Position numbers and translations under genes: made by a program
Assembly (NCBI RefSeq): GCF_964656455.1
Contig: NC_135721.1
Location: 47,747,530-47,811,529, forward strand
DNA: 64,000 nucleotides
Reading direction: 5' to 3'
Source of the DNA: Halichoerus grypus
Lineage: Eukaryota > Chordata > Mammalia > Carnivora > Phocidae
The notes under the pieces: model-generated
What the model saw: the letters and a program-made list of their open reading frames with translations, nothing else
The model's database searches: none
What the model was told of the DNA's origin: nothing
In this document: piece by piece, positions 50,101 through 56,215 of the stretch
Position numbering within the stretch: the first letter of the stretch is position 1
Layout of the letters: each line of letters begins with the position of its first letter

Positions 50101-52303
50101 TGCTTGTGTGCATCTGTTTTTGTTTGTTGAGGAAAAGGTAGCCAGTGTAGGCATCCAGGATAGGAAGGGCTTCAAAATGAGACTCCCAGACAACAGAGGG
50201 AACTGCGCTGCTGGCCGTTTTCTCCCCCTTCTCCCGCTCCTCCCCCTCCTCCTCCTCTCTTCCTTGGATCTGGATTCTGGATTTCCTCTGCCAGCCTCCC
50301 CTGGCTGAGGGCAGGAGCAGGGGCTCTGGGCAAGGAGAACTGGAACCACATCACTGCTGGATCACTGGCTTATGTGTAGAGAGGACAGAGCCTGGGATTG
50401 TGTTCTTGCCTTGGCGGCCATGGGCATGCAGAGAGAGGTGGGCACGAGTGGTCATGGCTCACTCAATGTCTCACTTCGGGGCCAGTGGTTCCTGGCACAG
50501 GATATTGTGGCCGGAAAACCTGACTGCTCAGGAATGCTGTGCTTGTGTGTCCTCAGGCTATGCTCACCTCACAGGCCAGGCAGAGAACTCAGTGTACTCG
50601 ACCGGCAGACTGTGAGCACCCCCAGGCCTCGGACACCCCCTCCCGCCGGATCCCTTGTAACCCTCACAGCACTCCAGCCCCTCTCAGAATTCCATGACAC
50701 ACTTCTTGGGGTCAGACTATTCCGCGTCCCTAACCACTCAAGGTTGCCATCTACTTGTTATACTCTTGCCAGAACTGTACATCATCACAAGCACTCAGAT
50801 CTGGGGGCCAGGACACCCAGTGGGACCCACATCTATTTCAGTCTTCAGTGAAGCGCTGGATCTTCACACATCCTCCAGCCTCTCACACTCCAAGTTCTCT
50901 GCCTGACATCTTGTGTTCTGTGACCTCAAGTTCCCTGGGTAAGCCTCCTCTTGTCTCTTCATCAGAGCGTGCTGGACAGCCTGGAACTAGAGCCCACCTA
51001 CAACCCCTTGCAGGCTTGGAGCCACCTGTACTCACACCTGAGCAGCACCTTTATCAAGCCTCAGGACCGGCTCCACCCAAGCTGGGAGAGCCGGGCCCTG
51101 AGAAAGGTACAGCTCCCTCCCTGCTCCCCTTCCTCCCCATTGCACCCAGAGAGAGCCCTCCTACCCTATCCTCAACTCCCCTCTCCCCGAAATCAAGGGA
51201 GTAGCCCACTGCCCTGGGATCCCCCCCCCCCCCCACCGTGGAGGAGAGAACCAAGCCAACAGCGGAAGAAGAAAAAGACCAGCGTTTTGCCCTAGACAAA
51301 GGAAATTACAACCCCTGCCTGGTAGGGACGCTTTTCTGCCTGGGCACTGGGCATTTACATATGATAATGTTTAGGTATCTTAACTGTAGCACTTATGATA
51401 ACTCATTAGTCATTTAACAGACCATTGTCCCACTAAGCAAACTGACAGCACCAAGACCACAACTTCTGTTTAAAGAAGAGGCTAAATGGAAGGTGGAAAA
51501 ATAAATGTCCAAAGGGAAGGAAATTAGCATTTACTGAACACCAGCCATTTGCCAGGTTTTGTGACAAGTGCTTTCACATGTGTCTTTCTCATTTAATCCT
51601 CACAGCGTCCCTGCAAGGTAAGTGTTAATGCTCATTGTACAGATGAGGAAAAGGAGGCTGACCAAGGTTAGTCAACTGGAGTCAGGGCTTTAGCAATAAG
51701 AGTTAAAGAGAGAAAAGGAATTGAGGGTGGAGTTATTTTTATGAAATTCATATTCTATAATATTTCCCTTTGTCCCTATTAATCTTTTCCTAGTTTCTCA
51801 GTAACAAAACTTTAGAAACTCCTGCTTTGCCTTAGCTGAAGTTATAAAAGAAAGATCTTTCCAAACTACAGTCAATCTAGAGATGGGAGAAGAGCCCTCC
51901 ACAAGTTAGTTAGCTGGTACGCAAGCTAACAGAGGAGGGACACTCAGCCAGGAGATGGGCACTGTGGAGACGAGCCCAGGGGACTCCACTGCCCTGGGCC
52001 TTGAGGCTGTCACTCAAGGGATGGAACACATGAAGGAGTTAGGATAGGAGAAAACAGGGAACAGGACAGGAGATCAGGAACTGTGGTCTGGGCTTCAGAG
52101 AAGTCAGCTTGCTTTCTTTGCAGGCTGGGCAGTTACAGACAAACCGAGTTCGAGCCACAGTGGCCCCCCTGCCTATGACTCCAACCCCTGGCAGAGCCCC
52201 CCAGATGCCAGCAGCCAGCAAGTCTTCCTCAGAAGCCTTCTTCTGGCCTTCCAAGGAGGAAGTGGGGGAGGAGAAAGAGGAGGAGTATCCCTGGGGACCC
52301 TGA
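5662..52303 (+). CDS. M1AP: M1AP, meiosis 1 associated protein (gene level, 5'-partial, 8 exons)
   Basis: Spliced coding sequence joins 5662-5847, 7373-7541, 30969-31142, 34620-34782, 35982-36123, 49667-49873, 50966-51106 and 52124-52303. Phases agree at every junction, giving 453 codons plus TGA. The N-terminal roughly 80 residues, encoded by an upstream exon, are outside the window. Identity comes from remembered similarity to human M1AP (formerly C2orf65), for example the [25 protein letters not shown] and [13 protein letters not shown] segments. Known role: a germ-cell protein needed for meiosis I; loss causes male infertility with meiotic arrest, and it works with the SHOC1/TEX11/SPO16 recombination machinery. 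No membrane segment or catalytic motif is visible. The C-terminus is odd: it ends in an acidic stretch ([16 protein letters not shown]) unlike the human tail. It is tail-to-tail with DOK1, as in human. Confidence 0.93.
6470..6673 (+). mobile_element. CAN SINE
   Basis: Head ggggcacttgggtggctcag, tail an A-run at 6661-6673. The target duplication is uncertain (ccaagcatt against tcaagcacc). Confidence 0.9.
7373..7541 (+). CDS. M1AP: M1AP exon B
   Basis: A 169-nt exon that enters in phase 0 after tttatttccag and leaves one base (G) before gtaagaatt. It encodes [16 protein letters not shown] through EEPSSD. The leftover G joins AG of the next exon to make Glu, matching the human ...DESSILG junction. 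The following intron is the largest in the window (23.4 kb). Confidence 0.93.
8220..8610. repeat. L2-like fragment with short tandem repeat
   Basis: 8340-8610 resembles an L2-type 3' region (gatttgatcaagaaaggcc, tttagatttcattctaaggc). Just before it, a roughly 14-bp unit CCAACCCGCCTACC is repeated two to three times at about 8206-8240. Confidence 0.45.
8821..9023 (+). mobile_element. CAN SINE
   Basis: Full-length copy. Perfect 16-bp duplication AGAAACTAAGGGTGTG at 8805-8820 and 9024-9039. Confidence 0.97.
10232..10400 (+). mobile_element. MIR fragment
   Basis: Contains the MIR core-like sequence ttactagctgtgcaactttg followed by agcaaggtacttag. Confidence 0.65.
10594..10779 (-). mobile_element. 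CAN SINE
   Basis: Head at 10779. Diverged 16-bp duplication (TCAATAAATGCTTCTT at 10578, TCGATAAATGTTTCTT at 10780). Confidence 0.95.
11725..11928 (+). mobile_element. CAN SINE nested in LINE-1
   Basis: Duplication ATTCCTCACATCA at 11712-11724 and 11929-11941, so it landed after the LINE-1 did. Confidence 0.95.
12073..12104. repeat. (TA)n microsatellite in LINE-1
   Basis: About 16 TA units at the position homologous to the TA run at 4130. Confidence 0.95.
12554..13007 (-). mobile_element. SINE - 82-bp spacer - SINE unit with one shared target duplication
   Basis: Two CAN SINEs in the same orientation (about 12840-13007 and 12554-12757) are separated by about 82 bp of non-SINE DNA. The upstream copy lacks an A-rich tail. 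The whole block is bounded by AAAACATTAACTT (12541-12553) and AAAAGATTAACTT (13008-13020), one mismatch. Confidence 0.8.
13117..13313 (-). mobile_element. CAN SINE
   Basis: Duplication CATAAAAGGTGCTTCTTTT at 13098-13116, repeated with one change at 13314-13332. Confidence 0.96.
13390..13606 (+). mobile_element. CAN SINE
   Basis: Perfect duplication AAAATTTAGCTG at 13378-13389 and 13607-13618, with an expanded A/T tail of AAAT and AAAAT units. Confidence 0.96.
14020..14200 (+). mobile_element. MIR fragment
   Basis: Shows gtgaccttgaacagttacct, tcatagggttttta and cttagaacagtgtctggcac in MIR order. Confidence 0.7.
14221..14404 (+). mobile_element. CAN SINE
   Basis: Duplication ATAGTAGTAACAGT (14207-14220) against ATAGTAGTAATAGT (14405-14418). 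Confidence 0.95.
15111..15319 (+). mobile_element. CAN SINE with (TC)n run
   Basis: Imperfect duplication AAATAGTTTCCACA (15097) against AAATAATTTCTACA (15320). A TC run occupies about 15237-15262. Confidence 0.93.
15515..17640 (+). mobile_element. Old LINE-1 split by the purine tract
   Basis: 15515-15841 and 16990-17640 are ORF2/3' pieces of an ancient LINE-1: the first encodes a KLFQ-type RT segment near 15,820, and the second reads gatctgaatggacatttcac then a 3' end. The middle of the element is gone and the purine repeat sits in its place. Confidence 0.7.
15842..16954. repeat. 1.1-kb almost pure purine (GGAA/GGGA) tandem array
   Basis: Composed only of A and G on the plus strand apart from a T at 16432 and a C at 16627. 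Outer parts are simple GGAA or GGGA tetramers. The interior is a higher-order array of units around 17-21 bp ending in GAAGAGA. The very long open frames here (459 codons plus, 396 minus) are a by-product of the repeat. Confidence 0.97.
19638..19907 (+). mobile_element. Tandem CAN SINE pair
   Basis: A short copy (about 19638-19741, no CT-rich middle) is directly followed by a second copy (about 19743-19907). The outer duplication is AAGATTACAATACTTTA (19621-19637) against AAGATTATAATATTTTA (19908-19924). Confidence 0.88.
20290..20496 (-). mobile_element. CAN SINE with long poly-T
   Basis: Perfect 17-bp duplication GAATTTTTGTATTTCTT at 20273-20289 and 20497-20513. Confidence 0.97.
20862..21680 (-). 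mobile_element. LTR-like insert in old LINE-1
   Basis: About 820 bp that breaks the LINE-1 sequence, with CTATA on both sides (20857-20861, 21681-21685). On the minus strand its edge begins near TGTGATATTGTGGCTTATAA, typical of a retroviral LTR start. No coding remnant. The exact ends are uncertain. Confidence 0.5.
23300..24640 (+). mobile_element. Old LINE-1 split by a younger one
   Basis: 23300-23874 and 24547-24640 read as one ancient plus-strand LINE-1 3' region (ggatatttggcaatacctaa ... ttctagaaatccaataccttg) separated by the insertion at 23892. Confidence 0.6.
23892..24529 (-). mobile_element. LINE-1 3' fragment
   Basis: Encodes the ORF2 C-terminus ([19 protein letters not shown] at about 24,290 going left). 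Flanking GACATGTGTGTTTACTT (23875) and GACATGTCCATTTACTT (24530) look like a decayed target duplication. A short TA run at about 24037-24048 sits at the same element position as in the other copies. Confidence 0.85.
25252..25292. repeat. (CA)n microsatellite
   Basis: About 20 CA units in the M1AP intron. Confidence 0.95.
26014..26185 (+). mobile_element. hAT-type DNA transposon remnant (unnamed)
   Basis: The sequence from cagtggctcttgacctt to cccctaaagcccatcctg resembles a medium-reiterated non-autonomous hAT element. The family is not certain. Confidence 0.4.
26756..26958 (-). mobile_element. CAN SINE
   Basis: Duplication TTTAGCACATT at 26745-26755 and 26959-26969. Confidence 0.95.
30087..30292 (+). 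mobile_element. CAN SINE
   Basis: Duplication AGCTGAAGAAGC at 30075-30086 and 30293-30304. Lies 680 bases before M1AP exon C. Confidence 0.95.
30969..31142 (+). CDS. M1AP: M1AP exon C
   Basis: A 174-nt exon between ttcttctgcag and CAA|gtacac. It encodes [18 protein letters not shown] through ISRARDDS. The final A joins TG of the next exon to restore the Met of the conserved MCLKCDLQ motif, which fixes the donor. The open frame reads past the donor for 20 more codons by chance. Confidence 0.93.
31143..34619 (+). other. M1AP: M1AP intron C-D
   Basis: Mostly unique DNA; a MER5-type element at 33.4 kb is the only clear repeat. A nine-G run lies at about 32,252-32,261. No further exon seen. Confidence 0.7.
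33377..33560 (+). mobile_element. MER5A-like hAT-Charlie element
   Basis: Near-palindromic ends cagtagttctcagccctggc and gcaaccagagttgagaatct, with the MER5A interior (acatcagtgtcttttaaaag). Confidence 0.75.
34620..34782 (+). CDS. M1AP: M1AP exon D
   Basis: A 163-nt exon after tttttattgtag and before AA|gtatgg. It encodes [16 protein letters not shown], then a [13 protein letters not shown] segment and [12 protein letters not shown]. Only the gt at 34783 keeps the frame: AA joins G of the next exon to give Lys, followed by Ala-Leu as in the human protein. Confidence 0.93.
35369..35570 (-). mobile_element. CAN SINE
   Basis: Diverged duplication AATTTATTCTCTTTT (35354) against AATTCATCCTCTTCT (35571). 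Ends about 410 bases before exon E. Confidence 0.92.
35982..36123 (+). CDS. M1AP: M1AP exon E
   Basis: A 142-nt exon from tctcttgccag to CTG|gtaggt. It encodes [18 protein letters not shown], the tryptophan-rich [17 protein letters not shown] stretch and ALCHSLL. It ends in phase 0, and the following 13.5-kb intron is repeat-rich. Confidence 0.93.
36430..36990 (+). mobile_element. L2-like fragment with AT-rich core
   Basis: Reads gccagacatcttgctaaact ... catgcaaagctttgtaggtc, as in L2-type 3' regions. A palindromic TATATA-rich block occupies 36568-36670. Confidence 0.5.
37177..37433 (+). mobile_element. CAN SINE with expanded CT-rich region
   Basis: Longer than its neighbours because a CCCCCTCTGTTCC-type unit is repeated near 37310-37380. 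Duplication AAAGAAATATTTTAG (37162) against AAAGACATATTTTAG (37434). Confidence 0.93.
38287..38499 (+). mobile_element. CAN SINE
   Basis: Perfect 16-bp duplication TAAATATTATGTAGCC at 38271-38286 and 38500-38515, with an AAAT-rich tail. Confidence 0.97.
38800..38995 (-). mobile_element. MIR fragment
   Basis: Reverse MIR signature: tcacttaatcctcacaataa, then aagtcacatagctacc and gaatttgaacctag. Confidence 0.75.
39640..40440 (+). mobile_element. L2 3' region
   Basis: Shows the L2 C-terminal and 3' arrangement: ctcttcagcttaaagatatt, then cctgaaaaactcagctcaaa and ggtctttctggattcc. Confidence 0.6.
40735..40840 (+). mobile_element. MIR fragment
   Basis: Reads gggcttcgaaatcagatggc through caactgtgtgaattcaggta and taacctctctatg. 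Confidence 0.65.
41069..41110. repeat. (CA)n microsatellite
   Basis: About 20 CA units followed by a T/A run. Confidence 0.95.
41307..41378 (+). repeat. 24-bp minisatellite, three copies
   Basis: Unit AGTAGAGTGGGGGAGAATGAAAAA at 41307-41330 and 41331-41354 is identical (first 20 bases shown by positions; A-rich end). The third copy at 41355 degenerates into an A-run. Confidence 0.9.
41623..41810 (-). mobile_element. CAN SINE
   Basis: Perfect duplication TTCACCTATTTT at 41611-41622 and 41811-41822. The head is diverged (gccactcatatgttc). Confidence 0.94.
43505..43665 (-). mobile_element. MIR fragment
   Basis: Reverse MIR: gagaaattgaggcctagaga, then acacagctagtaaatggtag and actcttaaccactct. 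Confidence 0.75.
44981..45183 (+). mobile_element. CAN SINE
   Basis: Perfect duplication AAAATCCTAGAGCCCT at 44965-44980 and 45184-45199, with a long A-tail. Confidence 0.97.
45241..45690 (-). mobile_element. LINE-1 ORF2 scrap plus adjoining medium-reiterated repeat
   Basis: 45241-45572 encodes an RT piece on the minus strand ([13 protein letters not shown] near 45,420). From 45573 (gttgatccttgaacaacgta) to about 45690 a different interspersed repeat begins that I could not name. Confidence 0.6.
46545..46849 (+). mobile_element. CAN SINE, outer, split by another SINE
   Basis: Short-form copy with duplication TAGAATTAGCAAA at 46532-46544 and 46850-46862. The inner SINE occupies 46631-46826. 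Confidence 0.92.
46631..46826 (-). mobile_element. CAN SINE, inner (nested)
   Basis: Inserted in the A-rich tail of the outer copy. Perfect duplication CTTAAAAATAAAATCTT at 46614-46630 and 46827-46843. Confidence 0.96.
47645..47744. mobile_element. 100-bp palindromic MITE-like DNA transposon
   Basis: Ends AGGGTGACCAA (47645-47655) and TTGGTCATCCT (47734-47744) are inverted repeats with one mismatch. The interior is also partly palindromic (atttgcccatgactgag / actaaaaatgggcaaacc). Confidence 0.7.
48750..48945 (+). mobile_element. CAN SINE (last in window)
   Basis: Perfect duplication AAAAGGGCACACCT at 48736-48749 and 48946-48959. No SINE was found from here to 64,000. Confidence 0.97.
49667..49873 (+). 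CDS. M1AP: M1AP exon F (donor is GC, not GT)
   Basis: A 207-nt exon of 69 codons starting [12 protein letters not shown] after cttgtttcag. The frame and the human order (DDSLK..VE, then S.LDSLE) require the exon to end at GAG, position 49873. The intron then begins gcacgt, a GC-AG intron. The nearest in-exon alternative, GT at 49878, would shift the frame of the next exon. The flanking bases AG|GCACGT fit the usual GC-donor context except at +4. Confidence 0.88.
50966..51106 (+). CDS. M1AP: M1AP exon G
   Basis: A 141-nt exon of 47 codons after cttcatcag, ending AGA AAG|gtacag. It encodes [15 protein letters not shown] through WESRALRK. The start coordinate could be one base off because the printed blocks here are hard to count; the reading frame places it at 50966. 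Confidence 0.9.
51221..51234 (+). repeat. Poly-C run in M1AP intron
   Basis: Fourteen consecutive C between exons G and the terminal exon; minus strand G-run. Confidence 0.9.
51525..51690 (-). mobile_element. MIR fragment
   Basis: Reverse MIR (ctcatttaatcctcacagcg, tacagatgaggaaaaggagg) within the last M1AP intron. Confidence 0.75.
52124..52303 (+). CDS. M1AP: M1AP terminal coding exon
   Basis: Begins [17 protein letters not shown] after ctttctttgcag and ends in TGA at 52301-52303. The [10 protein letters not shown] and MPAASKSSS segments are shared with human. Beyond them the protein diverges into [19 protein letters not shown], an acidic tail. Human M1AP as remembered has a short extra peptide (HPCKT) where this exon begins, so the acceptor may differ between species. 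Confidence 0.9.
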   Translation, partial: AGQLQTNRVRATVAPLPMTPTPGRAPQMPAASKSSSEAFFWPSKEEVGEEKEEEYPWGP

Positions 52304-52581
52304 GTCCCCAGCGCCAGAGCCCAGCTGCCCTGCTCAACCACATCCATACTAAGGCTCATGCAATGAATGGCTTTCCGTGGTGAGACTTGCTTTCTGTCCA
52401 CTTGAGCCTCTGTGAGCTCCAGGTGACTGGGAAACAGAGCCTTCCCCTCCTCTGTCTTCTGTGTTGCTACCGCCCCGGCCCCTGCCACTCAGGCCCAGAA
52501 GAGACACACCTGAACTTTTTCCTTCTCCAAGCAGGAGTTCATTTTCTTTTGGATCATTTGATACCATTAACACAGATGAAG

Positions 52582-52587
52582 ATTAAA
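52582..52587 (+). terminator. M1AP: Probable M1AP polyadenylation signal (ATTAAA)
   Basis: ATTAAA sits 279 bases after the stop codon, in a short 3' UTR with no better AATAAA nearby. It is the commonest variant poly(A) hexamer. Assignment is by position only. Confidence 0.45.
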
Positions 52588-52609
52588 TACCCAGTAAGTC
52601 TCCACTATT

Positions 52610-53400
52610 GTTAAGAGCATTCCCAACCCTGAATTTCTCCTTGTAGTTCCCTGTAAGCAGGTAGATGAGGTCAGGTCACCTTTGGGAAACTGGACCTCAG
52701 GAGACAAGGACAAGGTTTTCAGAGCTCATGAAAAATAAGTACATTGAAATTTAAGCCTCATTCCGAAGCCTATGCTCTTCCCACTACACCCACCACACGG
52801 CAGTTCCCTTCGACCTTCAAACAGAAAAATGGTTGGTGCTTCAGTACCTATAGGTAAAGTGTGTGTGCGCGCATATGCACGTGTGTGGATTTGTGTGTGT
52901 TGGGGCAGGTGGTGTCATATAGCTGAGAACAGGAGGAAAAGATGGTGTGAAAAAGACCTATTGCCTTCCTATTCTCCTCTCCCCGTGCCTGTCCACCTTT
53001 CTGTTGGCCCTCTCCGTCCATGGAATAACTACCATTTATAAAATGCTTAATCTGTGCTTCAGACTGCACTAAGAACTTGAGAAACTTAACTCCTTTCACA
53101 CAAACAACCCTGTGAAGTAGAATCTGTTGTTGAGTTTTCCCATTTTACAAAGGGGCATTGAGGGAAACTGAGGGTTACAGATGTTACACAACTCACCCAG
53201 CGTCCCAGAGACAGGCTCAAGCCCAAGTGGGCCTGAGTGGACCACCTAGGCTCTCATCCACCACAATGCTCAACTCACCTCCCTGGGACCCCTTCCTCCT
53301 TCTGTGGCCCCCCATACATTCTCCTGACCCCCTCCACACCCACCCAGCACACCGTGTCCCCTCTGTGACTATTCACACACATAGACCTCTTAAACCCAAG
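52610..53400. other. Convergent intergenic gap M1AP/DOK1
   Basis: Separates the two 3' ends. Contains a GT-rich patch at 52857-52905 and a reverse MIR at about 53025-53200 (cattttacaaaggggcattg). No gene seen. Confidence 0.7.
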
Positions 53401-53405
53401 CTGAC

Positions 53406-53411
53406 TTTAAT
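53406..53411 (-). terminator. DOK1: Probable DOK1 polyadenylation signal (ATTAAA, minus strand)
   Basis: Read on the minus strand, ATTAAAGTCAGC lies 422 bases past the DOK1 stop. It leaves about 0.8 kb between the M1AP and DOK1 3' ends, which converge. No minus-strand AATAAA was seen nearer. Confidence 0.45.
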
Positions 53412-53832
53412 GAGAATAAACTTTTCTTAAAATCTAGGTCTCTGGCAAAGAACAATGCAGGGGTGAGGATCCAGGCACAGTCCGGCATCACCCTAGAGCC
53501 TCCATGCAGGCCCCTCAAACTGCACCAACTCAAACCAAGCACCCCTTTTCATAGACCTGGTCTGACAGCTGTCCATTCCTTTGGGGAGGATGACTTGGGG
53601 GTGCTGGTCTCTCCCAGGTCCCATCCCTCACCCCTGCCATCTGTCCCACTTCCAGGACTTCTTGAGATTGATCACCCTTCCCTTGACTCCCCTGATCCCT
53701 CCCAGGTCCCCTGGGCTGGCTTACACAGGACTCTCCAGCCCTCTGGTTCCTGCAGGTTCTAATAGATTTCTTTGATCCCGGTACCACCTCCCCGTGGTGG
53801 CCCTATCAGCAACCCCAGCCTTGCCCTACCTC

Positions 53833-54645
53833 TCATGTGGAGCCCTCGGACTTGACCCCGGTCCTGTCAGCCCCTGCTCTAGACAGCTCACAGTCCCAGC
53901 TCCCTGAGGCACTGCTCTTCTGGACCTGGCTGTACAGGGCAGTGTCTGAGCTGTGGCCTTTGCTGCCACCACCAGTTGCAGCTCTGGGTTCAGGGAAGGC
54001 CAAGCCCCGGGGCTTGGGAGCTGGAAGGGGCTTTGTGCTCCGAGGAGGTGGCACAGCATAATCATCAGTGGCAGGGTTGTAGGGGAGCTCATAGCCCTCC
54101 TCCTTCACCCGAGCCTGGCACCACCAGGCATCCTTGGGCTCCTGAGGCAGGTCGTAAAGGCCCCGGAGAGCAGCTGGGGCCAGGCCCTCAGGTTCATCAT
54201 AGATGGGGTCCTCTTTGGGGTCCGTCAGCTTGGCCTTCAGCAACTGCTGCTGCACATGCTCGTACAAGCCGCAATAAAGAGGTTTCTTGAACTGTACTCC
54301 CTCCCCTGCCCGAGCAGGGGTGCTGTCCTGGGGGTCTGAATATAGGGAATCCTGGGAAGGGCCTGGAGGAATGCGCAAGGAGTCTAAGGGTTCAGCATAC
54401 AGGGTGGGAGGGCTGCCCAGGAGCTCCTGAGGGCCAGGCAGGGATGCCAACTTCCCCTCTGCCACTTCTCCTTCCTGGGAATCGGCTTTGAGACTATCCT
54501 GCCCTTGACCATCCTTTCCCTGGACCTTCTGCCGGTGAATAGCAGTCTCAACCGCCTGAAAGATGTCATTCCCCTGTGCCGTCTGGAAGGTGAAGGTTCC
54601 AGGGCCTGAAGGGCAGCGGCGACCAGCCTCAAAAGAGAACATGAC
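53833..54645 (-). CDS. DOK1: DOK1 last coding exon (end of PTB and Tyr/Pro tail)
   Basis: Opens VMFSFEAGRRCPSGPGTF after ccttctttag, completes the PTB fold and encodes the whole effector tail, ending VKSEGST then TGA at 53835-53833. All expected SH2-ligand tyrosines are present. The plus-strand open frames across it are antisense shadows. Confidence 0.96.
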   Translation of the reverse strand, partial: VMFSFEAGRRCPSGPGTFTFQTAQGNDIFQAVETAIHRQKVQGKDGQGQDSLKADSQEGEVAEGKLASLPGPQELLGSPPTLYAEPLDSLRIPPGPSQDSLYSDPQDSTPARAGEGVQFKKPLYCGLYEHVQQQLLKAKLTDPKEDPIYDEPEGLAPAALRGLYDLPQEPKDAWWCQARVKEEGYELPYNPATDDYAVPPPRSTKPLPAPKPRGLAFPEPRAATGGGSKGHSSDTALYSQVQKSSASGSWDCELSRAGADRTGVKSEGST

Positions 54646-56215
54646 CTAAAGAAGGTGTGGAGGAAAACACATTACCAGGAGCCATGAAAGGAGATGAGTC
54701 CCAGGGCCTGGCCTAGTATAGAGGATCTACAAAGAAAAGACTACCTGGGGAGGGAGGTGCGGCCACGGGCTGAGCAAGGAAGGGTTATCCAGAGGACAGA
54801 GCTTCCCCTCTTTCTGTCCTGCCCCACCCCACCCACCCCACAGCTACCCCGACCCAGGAAGTCGGGGCTCCCTGACAGCCCCCCCCCGCCCCCCCGCACC
54901 TTGTCCCGGCCATAGCGGCGCAACAGAGTGTAAGGCCAGAAAAGGAGTGGCTCCAGTATCTGACTCTGGGCCCCTACGGTCAGGAGAGTCAGCCTCTCAG
55001 CCTCCACCCTCAGCACATAGGAGCCATGCAGGCCACAGCGCTCAGCGGCTTCGGTCCTCTGCACTGTTACCCAGAACTGGGATCCTGGAAGGAATACACA
55101 ATTAGATTGGCAACCGCCCAGACTGCTAGGTGAGGGCGCTGGGGAGGTGGGGACAGGTTGTCCAAGCACTCACTTGGAAACTTCAGGAGCTTCCTACTTC
55201 CCCATGAGTCCCTGACCCTTTAATCACTCCCTTCCTAAGGACACCCTTCCTTTCCACCCCATCCCTGCCCAGGCTCAGGCGTCTACCTTCCCAGGTGGGG
55301 CTATACAGCGAGTTCTCCAGCATCTCCAGGGCAGAAAGCTTGGGTGGGTTCTCCGCAGGCGCCAGAGCCCAGCTTCCTTTCTGGGGTAAGGAGAGAGAGT
55401 ATCGAGGACCCTGCAATTCCCTCACCGCTGTTGCCAGGGTCTGAGCCGGCCCAGGCCCTCTGCTGCTGTAACCGCCCCCACCTCGCGTCGCCTCTTGGGC
55501 CCAGTGCGTTTCGCCCCAGCCCCTCGCGGGCAGCCCCGGACGGCTCACCGGAAAGGCATTTCGGCACAGTGTTTGCACCCAGGCGGCGCTGGACGGCGCG
55601 TCCGCCGCCAACAGGTGGGAGCGCTGCGCGGTGTCCAGGCGGAAAGCTGCGGCGCCAGGCTCTGGGGGGCTCTCCACAGCCACGGGGACCACGCTCACAC
55701 ACTCCGCCAGACGGATCACCTTGCAGTCCAAGCGGCGCGAGCCCCCTCGGCCCCCTCCGGAGCTCGACCCCTTGTGGTCAAAGAACTCGAGCCGCGCTAC
55801 GCCGTGGGGACTGGCAGGATAGAGTACCGCCCAGGTCTTCCTCCACCTCTAGGAAGAGAGAGCGAGACGCTGGGGAGGGAGCGGGCGAGCGCCGGCGCAG
55901 GCCGATTTCGGGTCTGCAGCTTCCCGGCCGGGGGCGAAGTTCCCCGAGAAGAATGCAGCTCCGTCTCCCCAGGACCAGAGAGGGCGTACCCGAGGCCAGC
56001 GGACCTTCGGAGTGTGCAATCAACTTCGCGGGAACGTCATAGGGTTCTTCAGCTCCCGGCCCGCGCTCCAACCCGCTGCCGCCCCCTCCCTCCCTCTGGG
56101 CTCTACAGCCCACTCCTAAGTCTGATGGGGTTCCGCAACCCCTGCCCCCGACTACCTTGGTACCGAAACGCTGACTTTGCAAAAAGAGCGGCCCTTCCAT
56201 CACAGCTCCGTCCAT
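53833..56215 (-). CDS. DOK1: DOK1, docking protein 1 (gene level, complete, 5 coding exons)
   Basis: Coding exons on the minus strand: 56215-56156, 55848-55549, 55380-55287, 55084-54900 and 54645-53833, predicting 483 residues (human 481). DOK1 (p62dok) is a cytoplasmic and membrane-recruited adaptor that is tyrosine-phosphorylated by receptor and Src-family kinases. It recruits RasGAP, Csk and SHIP1 and so damps Ras/MAPK signalling. Residues about 4-119 form the PH domain (exons 1-2) and about 152-259 the IRS-type PTB domain (exons 3-5). The tail is rich in Pro and Tyr. Predicted phosphotyrosines at 296, 315, 337, 341, 362, 377, 398, 402, 409 and 451 include YxxP RasGAP-type sites (YDEP, YDLP, YELP, YAVP). 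Tyrosines to 409 fall at the same numbers as in human. No breaks seen. Confidence 0.96.
54900..55084 (-). CDS. DOK1: DOK1 coding exon 4 (PTB domain)
   Basis: A 185-nt exon, SQFWVTVQRTEAAERCGLHG through LRRYGRDK. It has the IRS-type PTB signature RRYGRDK with the phosphotyrosine-binding Arg pair. The donor AAG|gtgcgg runs straight into a long G-run (see findings). Confidence 0.95.
55287..55380 (-). CDS. DOK1: DOK1 coding exon 3
   Basis: A 94-nt exon, KGSWALAPAENPPKLSALEM through LYSPTWE, ending with one base of a Gly codon before gtagac. It links the PH and PTB domains. Confidence 0.95.
55549..55848 (-). CDS. DOK1: DOK1 coding exon 2 (PH domain)
   Basis: A 300-nt exon of 100 codons, RWRKTWAVLYP through WVQTLCRNAFP. 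The acceptor is cttcctag and the donor CCG|gtgagc, phase 0 on both sides. It carries nearly all of the PH domain, including the glycine/serine loop SSSGGGRGGS and the closing SAAWVQTL helix. Confidence 0.95.
56156..56215 (-). CDS. DOK1: DOK1 coding exon 1
   Basis: Encodes MDGAVMEGPLFLQSQRFGTK, the first 20 residues and the first strand of the PH domain, with donor AAG|gtagtc. The Met at 56215 is chosen because it matches the human start; an internal Met at residue 6 also exists. It lies inside the CpG-rich promoter region. Confidence 0.95.
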
